Assembly (NCBI RefSeq): GCF_029639405.1
Contig: NZ_CP121274.1
Span: 310,001-374,000, forward strand
Reading direction: 5' to 3'
Length of the DNA: 64,000 nucleotides
Source of the DNA: Microbacterium proteolyticum
Lineage (GTDB): Bacteria; Actinomycetota; Actinomycetes; Actinomycetales; Microbacteriaceae
Numbering within the stretch: the first letter of the stretch is position 1; every line of letters starts with the position of its first letter. A program made the position numbers and the translations under genes. Under the pieces are notes generated by a model. The model did not search any database. It saw nothing but the letters and a program-made list of their open reading frames with translations, and was not told where the DNA came from. Below are positions 8,451-19,091 of this stretch, piece after piece.

Positions 8451-9063
8451 GCGTCAGGATGTGCGAGAGCCGCGCCGCCAGCTCGGGCTGCGCCGCGCGC
8501 GGGTCGCGACCGGCGATGAGCGCGTGCTCGGTCGCCGACACCCACATCGACAGCAGCAACTCGGTCGCCGCCTCCGGGGGGACCCGCAGCCGGAGGCCCC
8601 TCGCCTCGGCGATATCGCGGACGAGGTGCGAGACGTTCTCGGACAGCCCCCGATCGAGCGCGAGGTAGGCCACCGCGAAGTCCGGATTGCGCAGCGCCTG
8701 CGTGCGGATCTCGGCGTTCAGGAGCACGTCGAGTCGATCCTGGGCGGCGATCTCGAGCACCTGCTGGACGAGGTTGTGCAGCTCGGTGTGGGCATCGAGA
8801 TCGTCCGCCTCGAGCGAGGCGATGCGTTCGCGCAGCGTCGCGAGCGTCGCCTCCGCCGACCTCTCGCACAGCGCGAGGAACAGCTCCTCCTTCGAGGCGA
8901 AGTTCGAGTAGAAGGCCCCCCGGGTGAATCCCGCGCGCTCGCAGACGGCCTCCACCGACGTCGCGTCGATGCCCTCTTCGGCGAACAGCTGAGCCGCGGC
9001 ATCCATGAGTCTGGTGCGGGTGTTCTCGCGTCGTCGCGACGGCGCCGGTGCCGTGTCGGTCAT
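8437..9063 (-). CDS. TetR family transcriptional regulator
   Basis: A 208-residue repressor. The N-terminal HTH spans about residues 12-60 with TSVEAVCERAGFTRGAFYSNFASKEELF, the recognition-helix signature of the family. The rest is a helical ligand-binding domain of unknown specificity. Start ATG 9063 has GAGGAG seven bases upstream; an ATG 21 bases earlier is less well placed. It is divergent from the MMPL/YhgE pair with a tandem palindrome in the shared spacer, so it most likely represses both its own gene and the transporter genes. Confidence 0.88.
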   Translation of the reverse strand: MTDTAPAPSRRRENTRTRLMDAAAQLFAEEGIDATSVEAVCERAGFTRGAFYSNFASKEELFLALCERSAEATLATLRERIASLEADDLDAHTELHNLVQQVLEIAAQDRLDVLLNAEIRTQALRNPDFAVAYLALDRGLSENVSHLVRDIAEARGLRLRVPPEAATELLLSMWVSATEHALIAGRDPRAAQPELAARLSHILTLILE

Positions 9064-9122
9064 GCGGCGCTCCTCTGGCTTCACGGGCGAGACTCAGGTT
9101 GGCCCCACGCCCTGGAGACTAC

Positions 9123-9155
9123 GATACATTGTTGTATCCGATACGGTGCTGTATC
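9123..9155. promoter_or_regulatory. Tandem TetR operator
   Basis: Two adjacent 16-bp dyads. The first, GATACATTGTTGTATC at 9123-9138, has perfect 6-bp arms. The second, GATACGGTGCTGTATC at 9140-9155, has one mismatch. Their centres are 17 bp apart, about 1.6 helical turns. They sit between the divergent TetR and MMPL genes, the standard site for TetR autoregulation. Confidence 0.75.
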
Positions 9156-9185
9156 GACCCACCGCCGACCTCGGGAGCAGCCACC

Positions 9186-12083
9186 GTGTCCACATTCCTG
9201 TACACCCTGGGCCGTTGGTCGTTCCGTCACCCGTGGCGGGTCCTGTCGGCCTGGCTCCTCATCCTCGTGCTCGCGGGCGGCGGAGTCGCGCTCTTCGCCA
9301 AGGGCACCGACAACACGTTCGCGATCCCCGGAACCGAGTCGCAGGCCGGTCTCGAGATGCTCTCGCGCACCTTCCCGCAGGTGAGCGGCGCCAGTGCCGA
9401 CATCGTGGTCGTCTCCGCCGACGGAGCCGGCGTCCGCGACCAGGGATATCAGGATGCCATCGGCACGACGATCTCCGACATCGAGAAGCTCGACTTCGTC
9501 GAGGCCGTCACCGACCCGTTCGACGAGCGCATCTCCGGCGGGGTGTCCGACGACGACCGTGCCGCCATCATCCGCATCCAGTTCTCGGGTGAGGCCACCG
9601 AGGTGCCCACCGCCACCGAGGACGGCCTGCGCGAGGCCACCACGGCGCTCGGCACCGCCCTCCCCGCGGGGTCGCAGGCGGTGCTGGGCGGTCAGCTCTT
9701 CGCCACCGAGATCCCCGGGGCGAGCATCACCGAAGCCCTCGGCGTGGTGATCGCCGCGATCGTCCTCATGCTGACGTTCCGATCGTTCCTCGTGGCCGGG
9801 ATGCCGCTGGCCACCGCCATCCTCGGCGTCGCGCTCTCGGTCGCCCTCATCTTCATCGCGACCGGCTTCGCCACGGTGTCCTCCACGACCCCGCTGCTGG
9901 CGGTCATGCTCGGACTCGCCGTCGGCATCGACTACGCCCTCTTCATCGTGTCGCGACATCAGGATCAAGTACGCGGCGGCATGGACCCCGAGGAATCCGC
10001 CGCCCGAGCCACGGGCACGGCGGGCTCGGCGGTCGTGTTCGCCGGCATCACGGTGCTCATCGCCCTGATCGGCCTCGGCTTCGCCGGCATCCCGTTCCTG
10101 ACCACGATGGGCGTCGCCGCATCCGTCGCCGTCGCCATCGCGGTGTGCATCGGGCTGACGCTGACGCCCGCCTTCCTCGGATTCGCGAAGGGCCGCGTGG
10201 TCGGCTGGGGCTTCGCCAGGAAGCGGACGTCCGCACGCCGTCGCCGCACGATGACGGCGGAGCAGGGCGCCGAGGCCGACGCCGTGGCCGAGGCCGCCCG
10301 CGCCGGGAAGGCGGCCGCCCGCAAGGCCCGCACCGAGCGCACCGGCCCCGCCAAGCGGTGGGTCGGCCTGGTGACGCGGCATCCCGTCGTCACTTCCGTC
10401 GCCGTCATCGGTCTGCTCGGCGTCACCGCGATCCCCGCCGGGAGCCTCGCCCTCACGCTCCCCACCGCGGGACAGCTGCCCCCGGGCAACGAGGCGCGCA
10501 CAGCCTACGAACTGACCGACGAGTACTTCGGGCCCGGTGCCAACGGTCCGCTCATCATGACCGGCACGATCGTCACCTCGAACGACCCGCTCACCCTCAT
10601 GACCGACATCGGCGACGAGGTCGCGAAGATCCCCGGCGTCGCTCAGGTCGCCCTGGCGACCCCGAACCAGACGGCCGACACCGGCATCGTGCAGATCGTG
10701 CCGGAGACGGGCCCCGAGGATCCCCGCACGGCCGACCTCGTGCGGGAGCTCCGCGCCGCCGAAGACCGCCTCTACGACCAGTTCGGCGTCCGGCTCCTCG
10801 TCACCGGGTACACCGCCGTCACCATCGACATCTCCGACCAGCTCGGCGCCGCGCTGCTGCCGTTCGGCCTGTTCGTCGTCGGCCTGTCGCTGATCCTGCT
10901 CATGATCGTGTTCCGCTCGATCTGGGTGCCGCTGACCGCCGCGGGCGGGTACCTGCTGTCGGTGGCCGCCTCGTTCGGTGTCGTCGCGGCCGTGTTCGAG
11001 TGGGGCTGGTTCGCCGACGCGCTCCACGTGGCGAAGGTCGGACCGATCATCAGCTTCATGCCGATCGTGCTCATGGGCGTGCTGTTCGGCCTCGCGATGG
11101 ATTACCAGGTGTTCCTGGTCTCGCGCATGCGCGAGGACTACGTGCACGCCGACCGCGAGGGCCGCACGCCCCGCGAGGTCGCGCTGGGGGCGGTGCGCAG
11201 CGGCTTCATGGGCTCGGCCCGCGTCGTCGTGGCCGCCGCGGTCATCATGTTCTCGGTGTTCGTCGCGTTCGTGCCGGAAGGCGATTCGAGCCTCAAGCCG
11301 ATCGCGCTGGGCCTCGCCGTCGGCGTCGCCGTCGATGCGTTCCTCGTGCGCATGACCCTGGTCCCCGCGGTGCTCGCGCTCCTGGGGGCGAAGGCGTGGT
11401 GGATGCCGCGCTGGCTCGACCGACTGCTTCCCAAGCTCGACGTCGAGGGCGAGGCCGTCGAACGCGAGATCGGCCTGCGGGATTGGCCGACGGAGCCCGC
11501 CATCGCCCTCGCCGCCGACGACCTGCGCGCCGCCACTTCCTCCGACGACGAAGAGCCGGCGTTCGCCGACGTCCACCTGCGCGTCGGATACGGCGGCACG
11601 CTGCTGGTGACCGGCGAGACGCGCGTCACGCGCCCCCTCCTGCTCGCACTCGCCGGCCGACTCTCCGCGGTCGAGGGTCGCCTGCGCGTCGACGGCCTCC
11701 TGCTCCCCGAGCGAGCCGGCGCCGTCCGCTCCCGCGTCGGGCTGGCGCTCCTCGACGATCCCGGATCCGCCGTCGACGAGGTCACCCGGGCGCTGGCCGG
11801 CCGCACACGCCTCGCGGTGCTGTGCGACGTCGACCGGCTCGACGCCGACACCCGTTCCGACGTCGCCGAAGAACTCCGACGCGCCGCCGTCGCCGCGCGC
11901 GAGCGCGCCGACGATGCCGGGTCGGCGTTCACGCTGGTCGTGTCGGCCCGCGACGAGCGTCGCGCGCTCGCCCTCCTCGCCGACGCCCACCGCCCGGACG
12001 TGACCTCGCTCGCGCTCCCCGCGCCGCAGAGGCACCGCCCGGCCCCCGAGTCCTCCACCGATCTCTCCGAGGTGTTCGCATGA
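9186..12083 (+). CDS. MMPL family transporter with C-terminal degenerate ABC-like domain
   Basis: A 965-residue RND/MMPL-type membrane transporter. About twelve membrane segments are split by two large outer loops, and two conserved cores are visible: VGIDYALFIVSRHQD (about residue 250) and LFGLAMDYQVFLVSRMRED (about residue 640). The GTG start has GGGAGC upstream. After the last helix (about residue 790) comes an extra ~160-residue domain that resembles an ABC nucleotide-binding domain: FADVHLRVGYGGTLLVTG, then LLLALAGRLSAVEGRLRVDG. The Walker A glycine-lysine is replaced (TGETRVTRPLLLA). It overlaps the YhgE gene by four bases and probably exports lipids or envelope compounds. Confidence 0.88.
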   Translation: MSTFLYTLGRWSFRHPWRVLSAWLLILVLAGGGVALFAKGTDNTFAIPGTESQAGLEMLSRTFPQVSGASADIVVVSADGAGVRDQGYQDAIGTTISDIEKLDFVEAVTDPFDERISGGVSDDDRAAIIRIQFSGEATEVPTATEDGLREATTALGTALPAGSQAVLGGQLFATEIPGASITEALGVVIAAIVLMLTFRSFLVAGMPLATAILGVALSVALIFIATGFATVSSTTPLLAVMLGLAVGIDYALFIVSRHQDQVRGGMDPEESAARATGTAGSAVVFAGITVLIALIGLGFAGIPFLTTMGVAASVAVAIAVCIGLTLTPAFLGFAKGRVVGWGFARKRTSARRRRTMTAEQGAEADAVAEAARAGKAAARKARTERTGPAKRWVGLVTRHPVVTSVAVIGLLGVTAIPAGSLALTLPTAGQLPPGNEARTAYELTDEYFGPGANGPLIMTGTIVTSNDPLTLMTDIGDEVAKIPGVAQVALATPNQTADTGIVQIVPETGPEDPRTADLVRELRAAEDRLYDQFGVRLLVTGYTAVTIDISDQLGAALLPFGLFVVGLSLILLMIVFRSIWVPLTAAGGYLLSVAASFGVVAAVFEWGWFADALHVAKVGPIISFMPIVLMGVLFGLAMDYQVFLVSRMREDYVHADREGRTPREVALGAVRSGFMGSARVVVAAAVIMFSVFVAFVPEGDSSLKPIALGLAVGVAVDAFLVRMTLVPAVLALLGAKAWWMPRWLDRLLPKLDVEGEAVEREIGLRDWPTEPAIALAADDLRAATSSDDEEPAFADVHLRVGYGGTLLVTGETRVTRPLLLALAGRLSAVEGRLRVDGLLLPERAGAVRSRVGLALLDDPGSAVDEVTRALAGRTRLAVLCDVDRLDADTRSDVAEELRRAAVAARERADDAGSAFTLVVSARDERRALALLADAHRPDVTSLALPAPQRHRPAPESSTDLSEVFA

Positions 12084-14122
12084 CCGTCCCCGTCGAGCGC
12101 TCCCGCTCGCGTCGCCCCGTGACCTGGCTGACCCTCATCGGCGTCCTCCTGCTGCCGGCCGTGATCGGCGGCATCCTCGTCGGCGCGCTTTACAACCCGA
12201 CCGATCGCCTCGACAACATCACCGCCGCGATCGTCAACGACGACAAGCCCGTACAGCTCAACGGCCAGACGGTGCCGTTGGGTCGGCAGCTCACCGGCGG
12301 GCTCGTCCAGGGCGCGGACGACCAGCCGAGCAACATCGACTGGGTCATCTCCAACGACGAGGATGCCGCGGCAGGCCTCAAGGACGGCACCTACACCGCG
12401 GTCGTCACCATCCCCGAGAACTTCACCTCGGCGGCGCTGTCCACCCGGCCCGGCGAGACGCCCGAACGCGCGACGATCGGGCTCGAAACGGCCCCCGACG
12501 CGCGCGTGGTCGACGGCGCGATCACCGCGCAGCTGGCATCCACCGCCTCCTCCGTGTTCGGCACCGAGCTGTCGTCGCAGTACCTCACGAACGTGTTCCT
12601 CGGCTTCACCACCCTCGGCGAGAAGCTGGGGGAAGCGGCCAGCGGCGCGCACCAGCTCGCCGACGGCGCCGGGCAGGCCGCGACCGGCGCGACCACGCTG
12701 ACCGACGGCCTGGGGCAGCTCTCGGACGGCGCCGGCCAGGTCGCGTCCGGGGCGCAGCAGCTGGCCGCGGGCACGACGCCGCTCGCCGACGGCGCCTCGC
12801 AGATCGCCGGCGGCGCGACCGCGCTGGCCGGGGGGACGCGCGAGGCCGCGTCCGGCGTCCGCGACCTCGCGGACGGCAACAAGGCGCTGGCGGCCGAGAT
12901 CAACGACCTGGCCGACCAGATTCCGCCGGGCTTCGCGCAGGCAGCGACCGACCTCTCAGACGCCGCTCCGAAGGTGAACGACGCGCTCGTGGAGGCGGCC
13001 GCGGCGCTGCAAAAGGCCGCGGACGAGTGCACCGGCACGCCCGAGCAGTGCGACGCGCTGGAGAAGGCCGCCGCCGACGCGAACGCGGCGCTCCCGCAGG
13101 CCACCGAGACCGTGACCCAGATCGGCACGCTCGCCGGTCAGGCGGCGAAGCTCCCCGCCGGAGTCCGCGCGATCGCCGACGCGAACCAGAAGCTCGCCGA
13201 CGGCGGGTTCAAGGCCGCGAACGGCATCGACACGATCGCCGGCGGCATCGACGGCCTGAGCACCGGCGCGAGCCAGGTGGCCGACGGCACGCGTCAGCTG
13301 GGAGCCGGCGCCGCCACGCTCAGCTCCGGCGCGGCGCAGGTGGCATCCGGTGTCTCCGCATCCCGCGACGGCTCCGCGCAACTCGCGGACGGCGTCCAGA
13401 AGGTGGCATCCGGAACCTCCTCGCTCGCCGACGGACTCGACACCGCCGTCGCCCAGCTGCCCACCTACACCGACGCGCAGGCCACGAACCTCGCGAAGGT
13501 CGTCGCCGACCCGGTGTCGGCCACGGGCGTGAGCACGTCGCTCTTCGGCATCTCGGCGGTCCCGCTGCTGGCCATGGCCGTGCTGTGGTTCGGCGGGGTC
13601 GCGTCGTTCGTCGCGTTCCAGGCCGTGTCGGCGCGGGCGCTCACGAGCCGGCGCGCGTCCGGACTCGTCGCCCTCCGCGGCTTCGCCCCCGCGGCGATCG
13701 TCGGCGCCGTGCAGGGGCTCCTCGTCGCCGCCGTGGTGCAGGTGGCATCCAACTACGACTGGGGCGACTGGGCGCTGTTCGCACTCGTCTGCATCGCCGC
13801 CGGAGTGGCCTTCGCTGCCGTGAACCAGGCACTCGTCGCGGTGTTCGGCGGCGCCGGCCGATGGATCGCCGCGATCGTCGGAGCGCTGGCCATCGCGGCC
13901 AACATCGTCTCGACGGTGCCGCCGGTGCTCGCCGGCTTCGCCGCGTTGCTGCCGACCTCGCCGGCCTACTCCGCGATGCTGGGCGCACTGGCGTCGTCGG
14001 GGGGCGTCGGCACCGGGATCGTGGCGCTGGCCGTCTGGGCCGTGCTGGCTCTGATCGTGACGACGCTCGTCGTCGTCCGCCGCCGTACGGCGTCCGTCCG
14101 CACCGCCACCCAGCCCGCGTAG
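12080..14122 (+). CDS. YhgE/Pip domain membrane protein
   Basis: A 680-residue protein with one N-terminal membrane helix (about residues 17-38), a long external region and five or six C-terminal helices. The external region is a chain of short degenerate repeats of the type LADGAxQxxxGAxxL (about residues 195-275 and again 370-460), which forms extended helical structure in YhgE/Pip/ESX-type phage-receptor proteins. Two cysteines in a short insertion (CTGTPEQC) could form a disulfide. The ATG overlaps the MMPL stop (ATGA), so the two are translationally coupled and likely act together at the membrane. Confidence 0.87.
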   Translation: MTVPVERSRSRRPVTWLTLIGVLLLPAVIGGILVGALYNPTDRLDNITAAIVNDDKPVQLNGQTVPLGRQLTGGLVQGADDQPSNIDWVISNDEDAAAGLKDGTYTAVVTIPENFTSAALSTRPGETPERATIGLETAPDARVVDGAITAQLASTASSVFGTELSSQYLTNVFLGFTTLGEKLGEAASGAHQLADGAGQAATGATTLTDGLGQLSDGAGQVASGAQQLAAGTTPLADGASQIAGGATALAGGTREAASGVRDLADGNKALAAEINDLADQIPPGFAQAATDLSDAAPKVNDALVEAAAALQKAADECTGTPEQCDALEKAAADANAALPQATETVTQIGTLAGQAAKLPAGVRAIADANQKLADGGFKAANGIDTIAGGIDGLSTGASQVADGTRQLGAGAATLSSGAAQVASGVSASRDGSAQLADGVQKVASGTSSLADGLDTAVAQLPTYTDAQATNLAKVVADPVSATGVSTSLFGISAVPLLAMAVLWFGGVASFVAFQAVSARALTSRRASGLVALRGFAPAAIVGAVQGLLVAAVVQVASNYDWGDWALFALVCIAAGVAFAAVNQALVAVFGGAGRWIAAIVGALAIAANIVSTVPPVLAGFAALLPTSPAYSAMLGALASSGGVGTGIVALAVWAVLALIVTTLVVVRRRTASVRTATQPA

Positions 14123-14137
14123 GCGGGGGGCGCGGGG

Positions 14138-14165
14138 GCGCGCGCGCGTGTGCGTGCGTGCGTAC
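14138..14165. repeat. Alternating purine-pyrimidine tract
   Basis: Twenty-eight bases of strict purine-pyrimidine alternation, first GC steps and then GTGC steps, directly after the YhgE stop. Such tracts can adopt Z-DNA under negative supercoiling. It is followed four bases later by the first 59-bp palindrome. Confidence 0.6.
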
Positions 14166-14169
14166 CCGG

Positions 14170-14228
14170 TTCGGTGTCCAAGACACGCGGACGAGCGGTG
14201 ACCCCATCCGCGTGTCTTGGACATTGAA
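14170..14228. repeat. 59-bp palindromic repeat, copy 1
   Basis: Inverted arms of 22 bp (core TGTCCAAGACACGCGGA at 14175-14191 and its complement at 14207-14223) around a 15-nt loop. Same family as the copies at 15286 and 15429. It lies between the YhgE and DUF559 genes. Confidence 0.85.
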
Positions 14229-14353
14229 CGCGGGGATGCGGAGACATGGCGGCACCGAGCACCCGTCCTCCCCACGGGCGATATCGGCGCCGTTGTCCGC
14301 AGAACGGCGAGCAAGGCGCGCGGAAGGACGCGCGCCCACGGTTTCTTGGGGCG

Positions 14354-15250
14354 GTGCGCCGCTCACCGCTTCCCTCCGCCCTCGGTGTCGCCTTCGACGT
14401 CGCGAGCGCTGGAGGAATGGGGCTGACCTCGGGACGCCTGTTCGCGAGTGACCTCGCGGCGCCGTTTCACGGCATCCGGATGCGCTCCGATCAGGAGTTC
14501 GGCACCCTTCTCCAGAGATGCCGCGCGTATGCTCCTCGGCTGCGTGGGCCACAGTTCTTCAGCCACACCACCGCCGCCGCCGTGTGGGATCTCCCGTTAC
14601 CCCTGTACGCGATGCGCGACCTCCACGTCTCGGCCAGCCCGCCCGCGAGAGAACCGCGCACGACCGGCGTCATCGGGCACCGGATCCGGATGGATGCCGC
14701 GGAACTCACCCTCCGCTCGGGACTCCCGGTGCCCACCGCGGCCGAGACCTGGGCGCAGCTCGGCGGGATGGTTCCCCTCGACGCGCTCGTGGCCGCAGCC
14801 GACGCGATCCTGACGCGCGGCAACGTCGACACGGGAGACCTTCGGGCAGCCGCCGAGCGGTTGCGTCGGAGAGGCGCTGCCGATCTCGACGCGGCCCTCG
14901 AACTCGCTCGTCGCGGAGCGGAGTCTCCGCGCGAGACCGACCTCCGTCTCATCCTGCAGCGGGCGGGATTGCCCGAACCGGAGCTAAACGGCGACCTCGT
15001 CGCCGGCGGGCGCTTCATCGCACGCCTCGACCTCGCCTACCGCGAGTACCGGGTCGCGGTCGAGTACGACGGGCGTCAGCACGCCTCGATGGAGCAGTTC
15101 CGACGAGATGCCGACCGGTGGCCGGCCATCGCGAGCGCCGGCTGGATCCTCGTCCGCGTACTGGGCCACCACCTGCAGAACCCTGAGCGGGATGTCGTCG
15201 CGCCCGTTCGCGACGCGCTGCTCTCCCGGGGGTGGCGCCCCCGCGCGTGA
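14354..15250 (+). CDS. DUF559 endonuclease-fold protein
   Basis: A 298-residue protein. The N-terminal part (LFASDLAAPFHGIRM..., FFSHTTAAAVWDLPLP) resembles the AbiEi-like/DUF559-associated module common in actinobacteria. The C-terminal part is a very-short-patch-repair-like nuclease fold with RLDLAYREYRVAVEYDGRQH (about residue 225), followed by the helix with RRDADRWPAIASAGWILVRVLG. Asp and Glu of the presumed metal site are present. The start is uncertain: I use GTG 14354 because the sequence from there matches the family. Neighbours give no partner toxin. The gene is bracketed by 59-bp palindromes, one upstream and two downstream. Confidence 0.75.
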   Translation: MRRSPLPSALGVAFDVASAGGMGLTSGRLFASDLAAPFHGIRMRSDQEFGTLLQRCRAYAPRLRGPQFFSHTTAAAVWDLPLPLYAMRDLHVSASPPAREPRTTGVIGHRIRMDAAELTLRSGLPVPTAAETWAQLGGMVPLDALVAAADAILTRGNVDTGDLRAAAERLRRRGAADLDAALELARRGAESPRETDLRLILQRAGLPEPELNGDLVAGGRFIARLDLAYREYRVAVEYDGRQHASMEQFRRDADRWPAIASAGWILVRVLGHHLQNPERDVVAPVRDALLSRGWRPRA

Positions 15251-15285
15251 GCTCCCGCGCGCACTCCTCGGTGTCCGAGGGCCCG

Positions 15286-15344
15286 TTCAGTGTCCAAGAC
15301 ACGCGGACACCGGCGCGGCACATCCGCGTGTCTTGGACACTCAA
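15286..15344. repeat. 59-bp palindromic repeat, copy 2
   Basis: Same 22-bp arms (starting TTCAGTGTCCAAGACACG) and a 15-nt loop, CACCGGCGCGGCACA. It lies in the convergent gap between the DUF559 gene and ccsB and could also terminate transcription from both sides. Confidence 0.85.
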
Positions 15345-15428
15345 CGCCTTCGGCTGCGACGCCGCCGCGGCCGCGCAGGGGCGGGCGCATGCGAAGGATC
15401 CTGTGGCGCTCGACCCGGTACCCCGGCG

Positions 15429-15487
15429 TTCAGTGTCCAAGACACGCGGACACCGGCATGACACACCCGCGTGTCTTGGACACTGAA
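15429..15487. repeat. 59-bp palindromic repeat, copy 3
   Basis: Same arms with one change in the right arm, and loop CACCGGCATGACACA, close to the loop of copy 2. Located 84 bp after copy 2. Nothing else recognisable occupies the 302-bp gap 15251-15552. Confidence 0.85.
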
Positions 15488-15552
15488 CCGGGTGCGCGAG
15501 CCGCCGCCGCCACGCGCCCGCGGCTCGCGCCGAACCGCGGACCCCCGCGACC

Positions 15553-16569
15553 TCAGCTGGTCAGGCCGGAGTAGGCGTGGAGGCCCTTGAAGAAGACGTT
15601 GACGATCGTGAAGTTGAACAGCACGGCGGCGAAGCCGATGATCGAGAGCCAGGCCGAGCGGGTGCCGCGCCAGCCGCGGGTCGCGCGGGCGTGGATGTAT
15701 CCGGCGTAGAGCACCCAGATGACGAAGGTCCAGACTTCCTTGGTGTCGAAGCCCCAGAAGCGACCCCAGGCGTCGTTGGCCCAGATGGACCCGGCGATGA
15801 GCGTGAAGGTCCAGAAGATGAACCCGACGATCGCGAAACGGTAGGCGAGCGACTCGAGAGCGTCGGCGTTCGGCAGGGTCTGCAGGAAGCTGCGACGGGG
15901 GGCCGGGGCGTCCGACGACGCCGCGAGGGCGAGCTTGCGCTCCCGACGCGTCTGCAGCAGCTGCATCACCGACAGCCCGAAGGCGAGGGCGAACAGCGCC
16001 GTCGCCAACGACGCGACGAAGACGTGGATGACGAGCCACACCGACTTCAGCGGATCGGCCAGCGGCACGACCTCGACGTGGAACGCCAGCGTCGCTCCGC
16101 CCAGCAGCACGATGGCGAGCCCGGTGATGAGCGCGCCGAGGAAGCGGAGGTCGAAGCGGGTCAGCACAACGAGGTACACCGCGACGACGAGCAGCACGCC
16201 GGTCAGCGCGAACTCGTACATGTTCGACCACGGGACGCGTCCCGCGGCGACACCGCGCAGCACGGTTCCCGCGAGGTGGAAAAGGAAGCCGAGCGCGACG
16301 AGCGCCGTGCCCATGCGCGCCCACAGGTACCGCGGTTTCGCGGAGGAGGTTCCGGATGCCGCCGACCGCGGCGACGCGTCGATGACGCCGCCGCCCCCCG
16401 CGGTGACCAGTTCGCGCGCGACGACCTCGTCCTTGGCCTTGATCGCGAGGTCGGAGCGGCGGGCCAGGTCGATCGCGTACGCGATGAAGGCCAGCACGTA
16501 GATCGCAACGGCCGTCCACACGAGCAGGAGAGAGATCTCGTCGAGGAGCAGCGGGTCGGTTCCGGGCAT
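15553..16569 (-). CDS. ccsB: Cytochrome c biogenesis protein CcsB
   Basis: A 338-residue integral membrane protein of the System II heme handling/ligation complex (CcsA/CcsB family). About eight helices are visible. The conserved SNMYEFAL motif (about residue 130) and the Trp-rich WWD-type motif WGFDTKEVWTFVIWVLYAGYIH (about residues 270-291) bind heme with flanking histidines. It partners ResB, encoded four bases upstream on the same strand, and attaches heme to apocytochromes c outside the membrane. Confidence 0.92.
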   Translation of the reverse strand: MPGTDPLLLDEISLLLVWTAVAIYVLAFIAYAIDLARRSDLAIKAKDEVVARELVTAGGGGVIDASPRSAASGTSSAKPRYLWARMGTALVALGFLFHLAGTVLRGVAAGRVPWSNMYEFALTGVLLVVAVYLVVLTRFDLRFLGALITGLAIVLLGGATLAFHVEVVPLADPLKSVWLVIHVFVASLATALFALAFGLSVMQLLQTRRERKLALAASSDAPAPRRSFLQTLPNADALESLAYRFAIVGFIFWTFTLIAGSIWANDAWGRFWGFDTKEVWTFVIWVLYAGYIHARATRGWRGTRSAWLSIIGFAAVLFNFTIVNVFFKGLHAYSGLTS

Positions 16570-16573
16570 GGTG

Positions 16574-18316
<1,743 letters not shown>

Positions 18317-18341
18317 GGTCTTCTTCCGGTCGGGCGAGAGG

Positions 18342-19091
18342 TCAGAGCGGGAGTTGGACACCCTGCATCACCCCCTGCAGCGTCGACATCCACGTGCCCC
18401 AGAGGCCGGTCACCATCAGCAGGCCGAGCACAATCAGCAGGCCGCCGCCGATGAGGTTCACGAGCCGGATGTGGCGACGCACGAACGCCACCGAACGGGT
18501 CGCCCACCCGAAGCCGAGAGCCAGGAGCAGGAACGGGATGCCGAGGCCCAGCGAGTACGCGAGGCCCAGGAGGGCGGCGCGGCCGGGGTCGCCCAGGTTG
18601 TACGACACCGAGAGGATCGCCGCCAGGGTCGGGCCGATGCACGGGGTCCAGCCGACCCCGAGCGCGATGCCCAGGAGCGGGGCGCCGATGAGGCCGAGGT
18701 TGCTGCGGGCCTGCAGGCGCACCGAGCGCTGGGCGAGGCCGAACAGCCCGACGAACACCAGGCCCAGGAGGATGATGACGACGCCCATCACGCGGGTGAT
18801 CACGTCGGCGTACCGCAGGAAGAACATGCCCACGGTGCCGCTGAAGACGTTGACGGCCATGAACACCAGCGTGAATCCGGCGATGAACAGCAGCGTGCCG
18901 AACACCAGCCGAGACCGGGCCGGCGCGGATGCCGATCCCCCTCGCGGCGAGACGGCACCGCCGATGTATCCGAGGTAGCCCGGAACGAGCGGCAGCACGC
19001 ACGGGGAGAGGAACGAGATCAGACCCGCGGCCAGGGCGATGGGGATCGCGAGCCAGAGCGCGCCGTCGAAGACGAGAGCGCCCGGGTTCAC
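18342..19091 (-). CDS. ccdA: Cytochrome c biogenesis thiol transporter CcdA
   Basis: A 249-residue six-helix DsbD-type membrane protein passing electrons from cytoplasmic thioredoxin to the outer face. The two redox cysteines lie in [15 protein letters not shown] (about residue 31) and [16 protein letters not shown] (about residue 153). The GTG start overlaps the stop of the TlpA-like gene (GTGA), which fits its role as electron donor for that protein in reducing apocytochrome c. Confidence 0.92.
   Translation of the reverse strand: MNPGALVFDGALWLAIPIALAAGLISFLSPCVLPLVPGYLGYIGGAVSPRGGSASAPARSRLVFGTLLFIAGFTLVFMAVNVFSGTVGMFFLRYADVITRVMGVVIILLGLVFVGLFGLAQRSVRLQARSNLGLIGAPLLGIALGVGWTPCIGPTLAAILSVSYNLGDPGRAALLGLAYSLGLGIPFLLLALGFGWATRSVAFVRRHIRLVNLIGGGLLIVLGLLMVTGLWGTWMSTLQGVMQGVQLPL

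Noticed and set aside
9081..12035. 984-codon open frame on the minus strand
   Set aside because: Exact antisense of the MMPL gene. Its product is His/Arg/Asp-rich low complexity with no domain, as expected for antisense frames in high-GC genes.
14170..15487. CRISPR array
   Set aside because: The three repeats are palindromic, irregularly spaced (over 1 kb and 84 bp) and one gap holds a gene; no cas genes are present.
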